Source: Climacium dendroides (lineage: Eukaryota; Streptophyta; Bryopsida; Hypnales; Climaciaceae). Taken from it: a stretch of 64,000 nucleotides of DNA. Each line of letters starts with the position of its first letter. The stretch's first letter is position 1. The stretch is taken from the NCBI GenBank assembly GCA_950106755.1, contig OX467083.1:25849029-25913028 (forward strand), written 5' to 3'. The notes below the pieces were generated by a model. The model saw only the letters and a program-made list of their open reading frames with translations, did not search any database and was not told the DNA's origin. Made by a program: the position numbers and the translations under genes. Positions 9,955 to 21,139 of this stretch are shown here, one piece after another.

Positions 9955-10718
9955 GCCGGCAGCGCATTTGTTTTCTGTGTGCCTTTTCTTGCGCTTTGCA
10001 AAGGACAGGAGCTGCGTGACGTCCCACCTACTCTGTTGGATGAGTCATACACTCAGAATTGGTGTCAATCTGTGCGCTGAGTGGGTGGAGACACTCGGAG
10101 CATGAGAGTCATTTGCGAAGCTTCGTATGAGCTTGCCGGATTAGGGGTGGTTGTTAGAGCGAGTTCTGCGGCTTCAGCTTTGTTGGATCTGTCTGAATTG
10201 CGAAGAATGAATCGTCAACTGTAATTTGTGTTCGGGTTTCTCTTTCGAAGTGCGGTTGGGGTAGAGAGAGCAGAGATTACGCGTTGTAGCGGCGACGATG
10301 ACTCCATGCGATGTTGCGGCATTGAAGAAGTGTTTGGAGGAGCATAAGGGCGACGGGGAGAAGTGCAAGGAGCATATCGCGGCCTTCCAAACTGCTTGCT
10401 CTGCGTCGTCGTCGCAATCGTCTTCTTCTTCTTCGTCTCGGCGAGCGCAGTCGTCGCTGCCACGCCCTGCCGCGAGTTCCCAGGCGTCGCAGTAGTTTCG
10501 TCCATTGCGTGCAAGGTGCCGCCCCCGCTTGTTTCCAAGCCCCTGCTTCACCACCATCACTTCTTGGTCTTCACCTGATTAGGGTTTGGTAATTGAGTTA
10601 GGGTTTCATTCTGTCTGGTATAGTGTCTCGCAATTGGGGTAGAGTGCTGCTCAGTGGATCCCCATTGCTTGTTTCACGGAGAGAATGTTATATTTCAGGG
10701 AGTAGTGTCCCCTGAGCT
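9955..10718 (+). repeat. Inverted duplication, copy B
   Basis: Reverse-complement partner of 844-1600, carrying CHCH copy B with its promoter and 3' flank. Its left limit is about 70 bp from the TIR element at 9545-9884, and its right limit is about 170 bp from the VPS22 start codon. Confidence 0.9.
10298..10495 (+). CDS. Small twin-cysteine CHCH-like protein, copy B
   Basis: Single-exon, 65 residues, identical in protein sequence to copy A at 1075-1272. Cysteines at residues 4, 12, 23 and 34 form C-x7-C and C-x10-C pairs; the C-terminal half is Ser-rich and probably disordered. The gene has the same leader (ACGACG before the ATG) as copy A. Observed coding differences between copies are third-base changes only, which argues for selection on the protein or for gene conversion. 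A mitochondrial intermembrane-space role is inferred from the paired cysteines and is not shown. The gene lies upstream of VPS22 on the same strand. Confidence 0.75.
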   Translation: MTPCDVAALKKCLEEHKGDGEKCKEHIAAFQTACSASSSQSSSSSSSRRAQSSLPRPAASSQASQ

Positions 10719-10885
10719 GATCGATTTCACCTCTTCGCTGACTCCATTCTCCAGCTTCAGGAAAATTGTAGATATCGGTAGGACCCCATATGGTAGGAGC
10801 CCCGATTTCAAGGCTCCTGTAGAATTGGATCGGCCACGGCGAAATTTTTCTAGTGTTTCAGAATTGCAAACAGAGGAATTGCATC

Positions 10886-12096
10886 ATGAAGAGGAGACCA
10901 GGGATTTCGGGGTTGCAAGGGGCAGCTGCCGCGCGTGATCAGTACCGATCCCTGGGAGACAATGTCGCCAAGTTGCGGCAAGACCAGATGAAGGAGCAGT
11001 TGGAGACCTTCCGGCACCAGCTGGAAGAGTTCGCGTCCAAGCACAAGAATGACATTACGAAGAACCCGGCGTTCCGTGCGCAGTTCCATACCATGTGCGC
11101 CAAGTGCGGCGTCGATCCTCTGGCCTCCAACAAAGGATTCTGGGCTGAGCTTTTAGGAATCGGCGACTTCTACTACGAGCTGGGAGTCCAGATTGTCGAT
11201 ATCTGTCTCTTTACCAGGTGCGTTTTCCATCTGTCATCGGGATCTGATCGCCTCAATTGTGGTAGACGATTCACTTTTGAGAATTGTGACATATGTAGGA
11301 GTGACTTTTGGAGGGAGATGCATGGAGGTTGTGGAGATAGATTTGGGTACAAAAGCCAATTCTTTTGAGATGAAGTTATCACTTTGTATGAACTTCGTAT
11401 GCAATTTGAAGTTGTAGGTTGTAGGATCACTTTAAGTGAGAGTGCACTATTCCATTCGCATCCACAGATGAGTGGCCGTATGACATTTAGCCAAGTCGTG
11501 CATTTGCCAACCGAAGGTCAGCTGGGTGGATGAATCGATCAGGTGCTGTCCGTAACGCGGGTTAGTTTAAGGGACGGGATCAGGTCCCCTTACCGTTTCA
11601 GCGCTCTCAACTTATCTTGGGTCGTTTGTTGCTGAGTGCTTTTGGATGCATTTTGTTGTCTTCCAGGTCTCGAAACGGTGGCCTCCTCGACCTTGAGGAG
11701 CTTCGTGGCTTGCTTGCCAAAAGACGTCGGGCCGTGTCGATTACGGAGGACGATTGCTTGCGTGCGATCGGGAAATTGAAGAAGCTGGGCGGCGGGTACG
11801 AAGTGTTCAGCGTGGGACGTCGGAAGCTAGTGCGCTCCGTGCCCATGGAACTGAACAGAGACCACAACCTGATTCTGGAGATTGCACAACCGCGCGGTCA
11901 TGTGAGCGTGGAGGAGGTGGAGAGCGAGCTTTCTTGGAGAAGCGGACGTGCTGTGGATGCTTTGGAAAACCTTCTCAAAGAAGGCTTGGCTATGGTGGAT
12001 GATGGGGATCCCGATGGCAAGCGCCGCTACTGGTTCCCTTGTGTTGGCCCCTCTGGTGCTGTCGACTCGGAAGTGGAATCGGGTGGGAACCTGTAG
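10886..12096 (+). CDS. VPS22: ESCRT-II subunit VPS22 (SNF8/EAP30)
   Basis: Two exons, 10886-11217 and 11667-12096, give 253 residues, the usual length of plant VPS22. The N terminus [20 protein letters not shown] is typical. A coiled-coil helix follows (about residues 25-60), then [20 protein letters not shown], then [14 protein letters not shown] immediately after the intron. The C-terminal half contains the tandem winged-helix region with [22 protein letters not shown]22 joins VPS25 and VPS36 in ESCRT-II on endosomes, which helps sort ubiquitinated membrane proteins into multivesicular bodies. The intron is phase 2 (split Arg codon) with GTGCGT donor and TTCCAG acceptor. No defect is seen. 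Confidence 0.95.
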
Positions 12097-13435
12097 AATC
12101 GATCCTCAAACGCAGGCTCCTGTGGTAACCAGCGTGCATATTTCACCTGAAGCAAGGGTGCCACTCATGGATTTTAAGGGTTTAGGTTTTATCTCTCCAA
12201 ACATGCCACCAATTGAAAGCAGGTGCTGGGCCATAGGGGGGTCATACTCTGAGTTTTAATGTGTACATTAAGGATTGTCAGGGTGTGCTCCGAGTGAGGA
12301 GGTGATTTGGGCAATGCAATCTCGTGTTCCTACTAGGGGCCTGGTACAGTATTTGGAGGAGAGATTCTGGGACCCCGAATTGTGCAGGGCAGGATTGGTA
12401 AAGAATGGAATCTTGTTGATGAAGCCGTGAACCGTGGCACCCCCGAATTTATCCCATCTTGCATCTTTGTATGAGAGTTTTTTATATTTGGGGGGGTTCG
12501 TCATCGTTGTGTTTATGTTTGTGCAACTCTTCCAGTTGGAACTCCAGCTCGTCCAGGTTTCCTGAAAAAATTTAGGGTTCGTCTGACCATTGGCATTATT
12601 TTCGGAATGGAGATTCAAAGCATTCCTTGCACTGAGGCAAACCTACGTAAGGCCAAAAGACTGGTCGGTTAGAGGGTGTTTAGAGGATGGATCGGTTGTT
12701 TATTTCACCAATGCAATCTATTCTATTAACCCTTTTACGAGGTTGGCCTTGAGAAGGCAGGCGCCTTTGGGACCGTATTCTGAGGCCGCTTTGTGTACAG
12801 GGCACTATTTCAGGCTCTAGGAAGCAGCTTTTGGAGCTTGGATTTTTTCTGCTTGTGTTCCCTGTCGAGACTAGTACAGTTTAGTGTGGCGAAATGTGTG
12901 GGCATACTCCGATGTCCAAAAATTTGTGAAAAATGTAAACATGGCTGGGCTTTGGGCAGGTCTACTGTCAAGGTTCTCGGATGTTGATATAGTATCTCAC
13001 GTAACGTAAGCGATGACTGATCGGGACAACCCTGTCAGCCCAAAACGGGGCAATGTGACAGCGCAGATTACTTGGTTGCGTTGTCACTTGCGGTTTAGGT
13101 CCCACCAGGGCTTTTTTTTCCATTTTTTATAAAGTGCCGAAGTGGTGTTATAAAATGTTACGGTGGTGTTCCAAATTTCAGCATTCACCCACATATTGGA
13201 TAGAAAATACTGCATTCATACATATAGTAGCACATGTCTCTAATTCTATTTTCATCCATAGTTTGGTGATTTCTTCCAAGATTTTTTTTTTAAGTTGGAG
13301 TTTTATGGTTTTTTATCATTTTTTAGCCAAGTTTTTTTCTTGGTGCAATCTAACACTAGAAAGCCATTGAAAAAAAAAGCCTTGAGTCCCACATTTCACA
13401 TGGTAGAGGTGTTCAACTATGAGAAAGAAAACAAC
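12097..13435. other. VPS22 3' flank and non-coding DNA
   Basis: The first part is probably 3' UTR. No convincing gene. A segment of about 60 bp at 13320-13375 (TTTTTTAGCCAA then GGTGCAATCTAACACTAG) recurs inverted near 35270-35320, so repeat-derived DNA begins before 13.4 kb. Confidence 0.5.
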
Positions 13436-13892
13436 AGCATTAGAGTAAGGTAGGAGCATCCAATGATGTGAGTGTATCCAATGGCATCACTTTCTACACA
13501 TGATAGTCATTTCGAAATTTAAATGTAGATAAATTGTAGATAATTTATTTTTATTGACTAAAGTAATATCTATAGTTTACCAACATTTACATTTTCGAAT
13601 CATTACCTTACCTGGAAAGTGATGCCATTGGGTGCTCCTACCTTAAATTGGCTATGCACACTTCCAAGAACTTATCTAGAAAGTGATGCCATTGGGTGCT
13701 CCTACCTTAAATTGGCTATTCACTACACACTTCCAAGAACTTACCTAGAAAGTGATGCCATTGGGTGCTCCTACCTTAAACTGGCTATTCACTGCACACT
13801 TCCAAGAATTACACAACCAAGAACTTACCTAGAAAGTGATGCCATTGGGTGCTCCTATCTTAAACTGGCTATTCACTGCACACTTCCAAGAA
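13436..13892. repeat. Tandem repeat of a GATGCCATTGGGTGCTCCTA unit with an inverted half-copy
   Basis: Four direct units start at 13621, 13684, 13753 and 13838 (spacings 63, 69 and 85 bp, the longer ones carrying small insertions). An inverted version (GGAGCATCC..CCAATGGCATCACTTTC) lies at about 13450-13490. The inverted arrangement suggests an expanded end of a small TIR or foldback element. The in-frame translation across it is repeat-derived and not a gene. Confidence 0.8.
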
Positions 13893-14351
13893 CTACACAA
13901 CGACCGTTGCCAATTACCGCACAGTTCAATTCTCAATTCAATTGTGATGGAAACAAAATTTTGTATCACCACCCAATGACTATGCACTATGTAGTGAGGG
14001 GCGCAAGGAATTTTTGACTAGATTTCAAGTGCATCACCTTTAAATTGCAATAAAATTTGCAAGAAAAATCTTTTTTTATTTTGTTTTCTGAAGGGTGAAT
14101 CTTAACACGACATTTAATAATCACGCCAAATTTCAAAACATGCAAGTCTCTATATTTATGTGGAGAAGAATTTGAATATTGTCTATGCGATAATTGGTAA
14201 GTTTACTATAGATTTGTTTGAAAGAAAGAATGAATACTACCACGTGAACAACCAAAATGGCACTACATTTCGTTTTAAACAGCAACAATCACATCCTGCT
14301 CCTACCCAAACACAGTCTCACCTCAAGACACCAATTAAACAACAATCTATG
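13893..14351. other. AT-rich non-coding stretch
   Basis: No gene, RNA or element is supported between the tandem array and the hairpin at 14352. Confidence 0.4.
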
Positions 14352-14445
14352 GCAACCAAATTGTGAAAAGAAGTTGCAAAATACACAAATGAAGTCAAGT
14401 TACTTCATTTGTGTATTTTGCAACTTCTTTTCACAATTTGGTTGC
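14352..14445. repeat. Perfect hairpin with 44-bp arms
   Basis: Arms 14352-14395 and 14402-14445 are exact reverse complements separated by six bases (CAAGTT). RNA copied across it would fold into a perfect 44-bp duplex. Perfect pairing suggests recent origin as a foldback duplication or a small-RNA-producing hairpin. Confidence 0.9.
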
Positions 14446-15418
14446 TATTTGTGTGTTTTGAATAAATCCTTGGCAATCCAACTCAACAAACATTAGGAGG
14501 AAATTAAACCCACAAAGAGGCTTTGAGTTTTTTTACTAATTTTAATATTAATTAAATAAGTATGAGGATGGCCACATTTTCATTAGAACCACTACGTAGG
14601 ATTGTTTGTGGCCACTTGACATGTAGAAATTTGTGGGAGGTGTGTGCTCCATCCTTTGATGAAACCATCATGAGATTGTTGAGATTGCTAAAATGGATTG
14701 AATAATAATGACAAATTTTGTAATTTATCATGCAATTCTTGGCCCAATTAGTGAATTGAGAAGGCTCTGCCCACCCAGCAAATTTGGAGTTCAATTTTCT
14801 CTTAATCTTACTCCAAATCCTAAAAAATGGTGATTGCAAAAAAAAACTACTTGAAGATGAGATCAAAGCGATGTTGCAAATTGCAAGAAAAGCCGCAATG
14901 GTATTCTATAAATGCACAAGTTACGAGGTCAGCAATTAGAATATGCAAATGCATAAGCACATACCCCTTAAGGTGAGCATTCAAGGAAGTGAGCATCATG
15001 GTCAGAAGTTCACTAACAACTCTAAACTGACTAAACTAGTTACTAGTATGTAACAACTTGATCCCCATTGTAATGTATTTGCATCACACGGTCTTGTAGG
15101 AGATATATTGTTGGCTTATTTTCAATAGGTAAAAGATTCTTCATTGAATCTTTGAATTTTCAAAAAAAAATTATAATTTTTTCTTACACTAAGAAAAAAA
15201 TATTCAAGTTCTCTATAATTACAAATATTCAAGTTGCCTATAATTACAAATATATCCATTCTCAATGTGTTATTAGGTGAATACAATAGGCGTAAGTTTA
15301 GGCCATAGATGGTTGTAACCCTTGCCTTTAAGCGTTAAATGCTAGCTTCATAATTTTGTTTGTTAGGTGTAAGCTTAGGTCATAGATAGTTGTCACCTCT
15401 GCCTTTAAGGATGAAGTG
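14446..15418. other. AT-rich non-coding stretch
   Basis: No gene is supported. Short direct repeats (CTTAGGYCATAGAT.GTTG..ACC near 15299 and 15375) are present just upstream of the CACTA element. Confidence 0.4.
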
Positions 15419-17557
15419 CACTACAAAAAAATGGATATTTTATGGCTGTGAAAATATGACTGAGGATGATTGGCAACTATTCGTAGTCATATTTTGACCT
15501 TGTACTTCATGAATGTATAGTATACGCCCATTGTAAATGTCAAATACTTCATAGGGAACCATAGGGAACATATCTAAGGAAGTGGAGTCATATTTCACAA
15601 TTATATTTCACAGTCATGTTTTTTTTAAATCATATTTGGAAGTCATATCTCCATAGTAATTACATTTTTTGCTTTGGGTAGCCTAAAATAAATTTGGGCA
15701 AAGAAATTGTTGAAAAAGTGTTTAATCATATTTTTGGTTCAATTATATTTCAAGTCATATTTTTTGGGGTAGTCTTCAAAAAATATGGGCAATCCAAAAA
15801 AAATATGGTCAAACCATTGTTTAGGATTTTGAAATTCAAAACACGTATTTTTTGAATTTTGAAACCTAATCACTACTTTTTTAGAATGTTGAAACCCTAG
15901 CCACAACTTTTCTAGGATTTTAAAATCCTAGCCGCCATTTCTTTAGGGTTTTAGAAACCCTAGCCACCACTTCTATAAGATTTTGAACCCCTAGCCACCA
16001 TTTTTTGGGGCTCTTCTTCCTCACCTTGTGTTGTTTCTTACTTTTTACTTCTTGTTATTTCTTGATTTTGCTTCTTAGTTGTTGCCTTTTGTTGCTCTTT
16101 AATTCATACTTTAGTTTAAATCTTGTTTCTTCTTGCTCTTTAGTTCATGCTTCTTGTTTTTTCTTGTTGCATCAAAATTCTTTCTTCTTCTTGCATTTTA
16201 ACTCTTGCTTCTTTTTGCTTTTTAGTTCTTGCTTTTTGTTTTCTTATTGTTGCATTTTAACCCTCGTTTCTTGTTGTTTTTTAGTTGTCTCTTAGTTATA
16301 GCTCCTTGTTGCATCTTAACTCTTGCTTGTTATTATCTCTTAGCATTTATCACTTTTTCCTTCCTTTTCACTTCATTATCATTGTTATTCTTCCTATTTT
16401 ATACTTGTGCTACATATTTTGTGTTGTTGTAAATTTTTGAAGGTTGAGCTTTGTTGTTCATTCACTAAAAATTAACCTTTCATTTCTTTAATTGTATATG
16501 CAGACATGGAAAGTTGAAACAAAGTCATTAGAGACTACTTATAACTCAATAAAACCATCTTCACATTATTGTAAGGAAAATGAACCTTATCAACTTGTCT
16601 AAATGATCCATTATGATATATATGTCTCTCAAATCAAGTGTATTTGTTTTTAACCACATAAAGTCTTTTATTCAACTATTTAATTATCTTGATGTATAAT
16701 TGAAATGTGTCATATTCATTTAAAATGCATGGAAAATGTGATTGTAGTTTGTAATTGAAACTATTTTGAACCTTAATTACCCTAATCACAAATCACACAC
16801 ATGTGACTTTCAATCATCAAGAGAATCACTTGCCTAAGTTATATTTTATAATATATATTGACAAAGATATAACTAGCTAGTCATATAGTGCTCATAGTTA
16901 TGCATGTCAAAAAGTGATTTTGTGCTTTTAAAAACATGATTGCAATTAGTTATAAATTACCAATCACATCCAAGTGAACTATGACATCAATCATAAATAT
17001 GACTCACAAAAGTCATATTCTACATCATTCAAAAATATGACTTAAGAGAGTCATATTTTACATCAACAAAAAATATGATTGTACAAAGTCATATGTCATG
17101 TCAATCAAGATATGACTTATTGCAGTCATATTTCAAATCAACCAAAAATATAATTCATTGTAGTCATATTTCATATAAGCCAAAATATGATTCACCACAA
17201 TCATATTCCAAGTCAATAAAAAATATGGCTTACTACTAATAGTCATATTCCACATCAACAAAAAATATGACTACATATGCCTCGTAGGCTTTTTATCCTT
17301 CCTCTTGGGCAGCTCAAAAGATAGTCAAGCTTCAAAGGACAGTCAACATATACACCACATTAGCAAAAAAATGGCTAATTATGGTTAATTATATTCTCCA
17401 ATGTATATGACTGCTAATATGATTGATGTTCAATATGACTCATTGGTAATGACTGAATACAGTCATGGTCTGAATCATCTATAGTGATTTTGGTGTGAGT
17501 CATATTTTGAGATTTTTTGACTCATTGCAATCATAAAACATGCATTTTCTAGTAGTG
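15419..17557. mobile_element. Non-autonomous CACTA (En/Spm-type) element, 2139 bp
   Basis: The left end begins CACTACAAAAAAATGGAT and the right end, reverse complemented, CACTACTAGAAAATGCAT; similarity continues through TTTTATG. Both ends are flanked by GTG (15416-15418 and 17558-17560), the 3-bp target duplication expected of CACTA elements. Near both ends, and strongly at about 16990-17280, are many TATGACT/AGTCATA motifs in both orientations, matching the subterminal repeats bound by CACTA transposition proteins. At 15850-16000 a unit of about 35 bp (AAACCCTAGCCACCA) is repeated about five times. No transposase frame is present. Confidence 0.85.
16990..17280. repeat. Degenerate tandem array of AAAATATGACT / AGTCATATT units
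   Basis: About seven units of roughly 40-45 bp, each pairing an AAATATGAYT with an RGTCATATT about 15 bp later, so each unit is itself a small inverted repeat. This is the right subterminal region of the CACTA element. Confidence 0.75.
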
Positions 17558-17560
17558 GTG

Positions 17561-17899
17561 CCAAGCTTCACAATTTTGTCTATTAGACAAAGTGACACAT
17601 TTTCACTCTCTTAGCTTTTCATTTGTTTGTTTTCAGTAATCCATAATGACTTCCACATAGCTTCTCTATGAAATCTTATTGGTTGGCAAATATTTGTAGT
17701 GTCATTTGCATAGTGCAATCAGAGATTTATTCTAATTCAATATTAACTCCCAACAACACTAAAAATATTCAAGGTTATTTAGTCTTAAAACTATTATTTC
17801 TTCAAATTCCATTCAAAATCGCAAATTAGATATGCAAGAAAAGAATTTTATAAGTTTTGGCACTTTCAATTGATGAAATTTGCGATTCAAAACTTTAGG
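17561..17899. other. Non-coding with imperfect inverted repeat
   Basis: An inverted repeat around ATATGCAAGAAAAGAATT (near 17830) and AATTATTTTCTTGCATAT (near 17900) is visible. No gene. Confidence 0.4.
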
Positions 17900-18712
17900 A
17901 ATTATTTTCTTGCATATTTAATTTTAGGATCTTACACTAGACTAGTATAAGTATGTCAAAGAAATTTTAGACACTTTAACCATGTAGATTGCAAAATATT
18001 TGTATTTGAAGCGAGGAAAATGGATTTTTATTCACCATGCTTGACTAAATTATAAGACTTTGAACGTGACTTTGAATTCTCTTAGCTTAAAATTTTTGTA
18101 CTATCAATATTGAAAGAAAAAAAGTTATATTGAAAAATTGAGTTGAAATTTAGGAAAAAGAAACAAACACTTGATTTTCACACTTTATAAAAAAATTAAG
18201 TATGAGATCAAAGAAAAAAAAAAATCAATACTAGGTCTAAGATGGAATTGAAACATAATATAATCCCAATGGTGAGCAAGCAAACTAAACTTGTCAAGCT
18301 TCTTTTTTGAAAAATTATAAATTTTTTGTTGAATCCTATAAGGGTTTTTTTCAAGAACTCAAGATGCTTAGATTGTCCAAAAAATAAGATTGTCCATAAT
18401 TTTCTCATCATTAATCCAAATAGAATGATTCAAATCTTTGTATGAAGACAAAATATTTTCTATGAGGAAAAGAATTTAAAATTTTTATTTTAACTTTTTT
18501 TTATTTTTTTGTACTATCTATTGAACTCTATTTTGGACTTAGGATGATATAACTTTGCTCCTGGGCACCAATTCAAATAATAATTATATTCTAAGAAAGC
18601 TAATGTATTTTTGTATCTTCAAAAAATTCTTGACAAAAATTGAAATTGTTAAAGCCTATCCAAAATTCATTTTGTCACCTAAGGTGACAATGGCACTTTA
18701 GGGAGAATCCTA
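17900..18712 (+). repeat. Second copy of the 6652-7609 MITE, degenerate
   Basis: Collinear with the interior of the 6652-7609 element: TTTAGGATCTTAC, ACCATGTAGATTGCAAAATATTTG, AAGATTGTCCATAA and GTGACAATGGCACTTTAGGGA occur in the same order. The right hairpin is altered (GTCACCTAAGGTGAC) and the TTAA flank is not visible, so this copy is older or truncated. Confidence 0.75.
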
Positions 18713-19964
18713 AAAAGAAGGGTCTATGACCATATATATAAACTTCAGAATTTTCTCAACATTTTTAGTGTTATTGCATTGCAATGGGATTGGTTCTAAT
18801 TTTCTAATTCAATATCAACTCTTAATCCTTAAAGCCATTCATTCTAGTTTAGAATTGATTTTTAATTTTTAATTTTTAATTTTTTTCATTTGATGGTAAG
18901 ATTTTGTCTTCATCTACTTTAAAGTTTTTAGAAACATATTATATTTTAAACAACAACTTTGAGAAATAACTTGGAATTGATTTGTAAACAAAAGTTGTAA
19001 ATTTTGAATTATGAATTATATTGAAATAGCCGTATGATTTACATGTATTCTTTAGTATTTAAAGACGCAATATTAAATTAAAATTGAAAATTCCTTCAAT
19101 AATGAATTACATCCTAAATATTGATAATTTAAAAAAAAATTATTGCTTTGAATTTACAATTGTAAAATTGTGAATGTAATTTTTTTTGGGGTAAATTTAT
19201 AAATTGAGTTTATAGAGGTAATTTTTGAGATGGCTTTGAAATTGAATGTTCATTTGAATTTGCATGGATGCAACTAAGCCAATGAGATATATTTCACTTT
19301 GTTTCTCATGCAACTTTCAAAGTTGAATGAACTTAGATCTCTAATGTTTGAATTGATTAATAAATTGAATTTGTTGGGGTACAATTAGTGAAGAATAATG
19401 GTAGAGAAGAATAATGGTGGAATGCTTTGTTGATTACTAAAAAAGCCAACCCATTGTAGACAGTTTGGTTACCATGGATAGATAAAAATATTAGGTTTAT
19501 ATTTTTTTGGCAAAAAATTGGCAAATCAAGGTTTTTTTCACATGTATTTTGGTCAACTCGTTTTTAAAAAAAAAAATGATACATTATAGGTGGCCTAAAC
19601 AAAAAAAACATAATAGCTTCCATGGGGGCTATTCTTGTCCTTTTGGATTATAATGTAGCTCTCATAATTCCTCTACATGGCTAGAACAAAAATCCCAAAG
19701 TACTCCTTTGGACACTAAAAAAATGAATGCACCTTTCACCATGTGTAAAAGCTTGCATGGGCATGTTCATTGAGTCCATTTACCCTATAAGAACAGCTCC
19801 ATGGCCATTGATTTCAAGCTTCATTGTCCATCACATTTTTTGTTGCCATTTTTGCAACCAAATACAAATCAAAAATTCTATATTTGTTCTGCAAAGATGA
19901 AACAAATGTCTATTACAATTCAAAAAAATTCAAAAAAAATTTGGGAAAAATTTGCTAGACACTA
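18713..19964. other. AT-rich non-coding stretch
   Basis: No gene is supported; homopolymer-rich AT sequence throughout. Confidence 0.4.
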
Positions 19965-20526
19965 CACTAATGATGGTAAATAGTGTTATGTTGCAAATAG
20001 CGTTACCTGGACTTTTACCTCACCCTCTCTAAACATCAATTAAGGTAAAGCAGCCCATTGTGGTCAGAATTTGGTAAAACATTCCATTGCGGTCAGATGA
20101 CTATCAGAATTAAGGTAAAACATCCCATTGCGTTAGGTGTCCGCTATGGGTCATCTGACAGCAATGGGATGTTTTACCTTAGTTGGCAACATTTTAGGAT
20201 TTTTTGCTTGTCTTTTGAAAATATAGAATGCTAATTTGCAAAAGGTTTTTAATTTCTATTTAATAAAATATTCATTTGAATAAGCAATTGTATATTTAAA
20301 TTAATTCTTTTTTCATTGCAATTTGATGAAATAATAGGTAACACTAAATGTAAACTTGTAAAAAATTGATATCCAGTAGTTGACAAATAGTGTCTATGTT
20401 GACATTTAGTGTTGGTAACATTAATAAGATTGTTGATATTTAGTGTTGGTAACATTAATAAGATTGTTGATATTTAGTGTTGTGCTTCGTAATTACTGTT
20501 GCCAACACTATTTACCATCATCAGTG
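19965..20526. mobile_element. 562-bp TIR element (CACTAATGATGGTA ends), copy 2
   Basis: The ends match those of the 9545-9884 element: CACTAATGATGGTAAATAGTG at left and its near-exact inverse at right. TA precedes the left end; the right flank is CA, probably a mutated TA. Orientation is opposite to copy 1. It contains two internal differences from copy 1: a 34-bp direct duplication (about 20404-20475) and a nested inverted repeat at 20033-20183. Confidence 0.7.
20033..20183. repeat. Nested inverted repeat (GGTAAAACATCCCATTG)
   Basis: TTAAGGTAAARCA.CCCATTG occurs twice at left and once inverted at right (CAATGGGATGTTTTACCTTA, near 20165), with GGTCAGATGAC facing GGGTCATCTGAC inside. It is absent from copy 1 of the host element, so it looks like a small foldback insertion. 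Confidence 0.7.
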
Positions 20527-21139
20527 CAGAGTTTTGTAATTTGTTCTTAGAATTCCACCCTACCAAAATATAAACAAAGCCAGAACTCAAGCGGAAGGAC
20601 TGCCTGGGATGAAAATGCACTTCTGATATTTTTCAAGTGCCTGTGACTAACACTCATTGTAGATCTGCCAATAATGAAGTCGGTCAACTACGGACTCTAC
20701 AACTTCAAGCTGTGCAATAGTGAAGTAGCTAAGGCAATTCATTCAGTCACATGCGTATGGTTGGAACACACTAAATTAAAAGACCGCATTGTTCAAACTT
20801 GTTTCCAATTTCGATTTTCTACCCAAGCAGATGAACATGCCATATCAGCGCAGCTTTTGCAGCTGTACACAAGATGCATGACGGAATCCTTGGCCCATGT
20901 CATTTCCTCTCTGATATGACAGCAACTACCTCATAGTTTCATACATACATCCCAACCTCAAGGGTAAATACTGAGCACAGAACTGTACTTCTCAATACCC
21001 CCATCAGTCGTTAAACAGCAATCGTCTCTCTTCCACAAGACTGATTGAACACTAAGAACAAGTCAAAAATGCTCTGGAGAACCTGCAGGTTCTCTAACTG
21101 AAGAAGTGCACGGTACTAAGCTCTAGAAACAATATTTAC
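20527..21139. other. Probable 3' UTR and flank of eIF2alpha
   Basis: Lies downstream of the minus-strand eIF2alpha stop codon. The open frame at 20674-20919 has no recognisable homology. Confidence 0.45.

Noticed and set aside
13619..14017. 132-codon frame with internal amino-acid repeats
   Set aside because: It is simply the translation of the 63-bp tandem DNA repeat; unit lengths are multiples of three only in part and the array is part of a repeat structure.
16005..16432. Leucine/phenylalanine-rich open frames that look like membrane proteins
   Set aside because: They come from a low-complexity TTCTTGTTGC-type stretch inside the non-autonomous CACTA element; no signal of a real protein family.
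16990..17280. Regular repeats considered as a CRISPR array
   Set aside because: Units are degenerate, internally inverted and lie within a eukaryotic CACTA element; no spacer pattern or cas genes.
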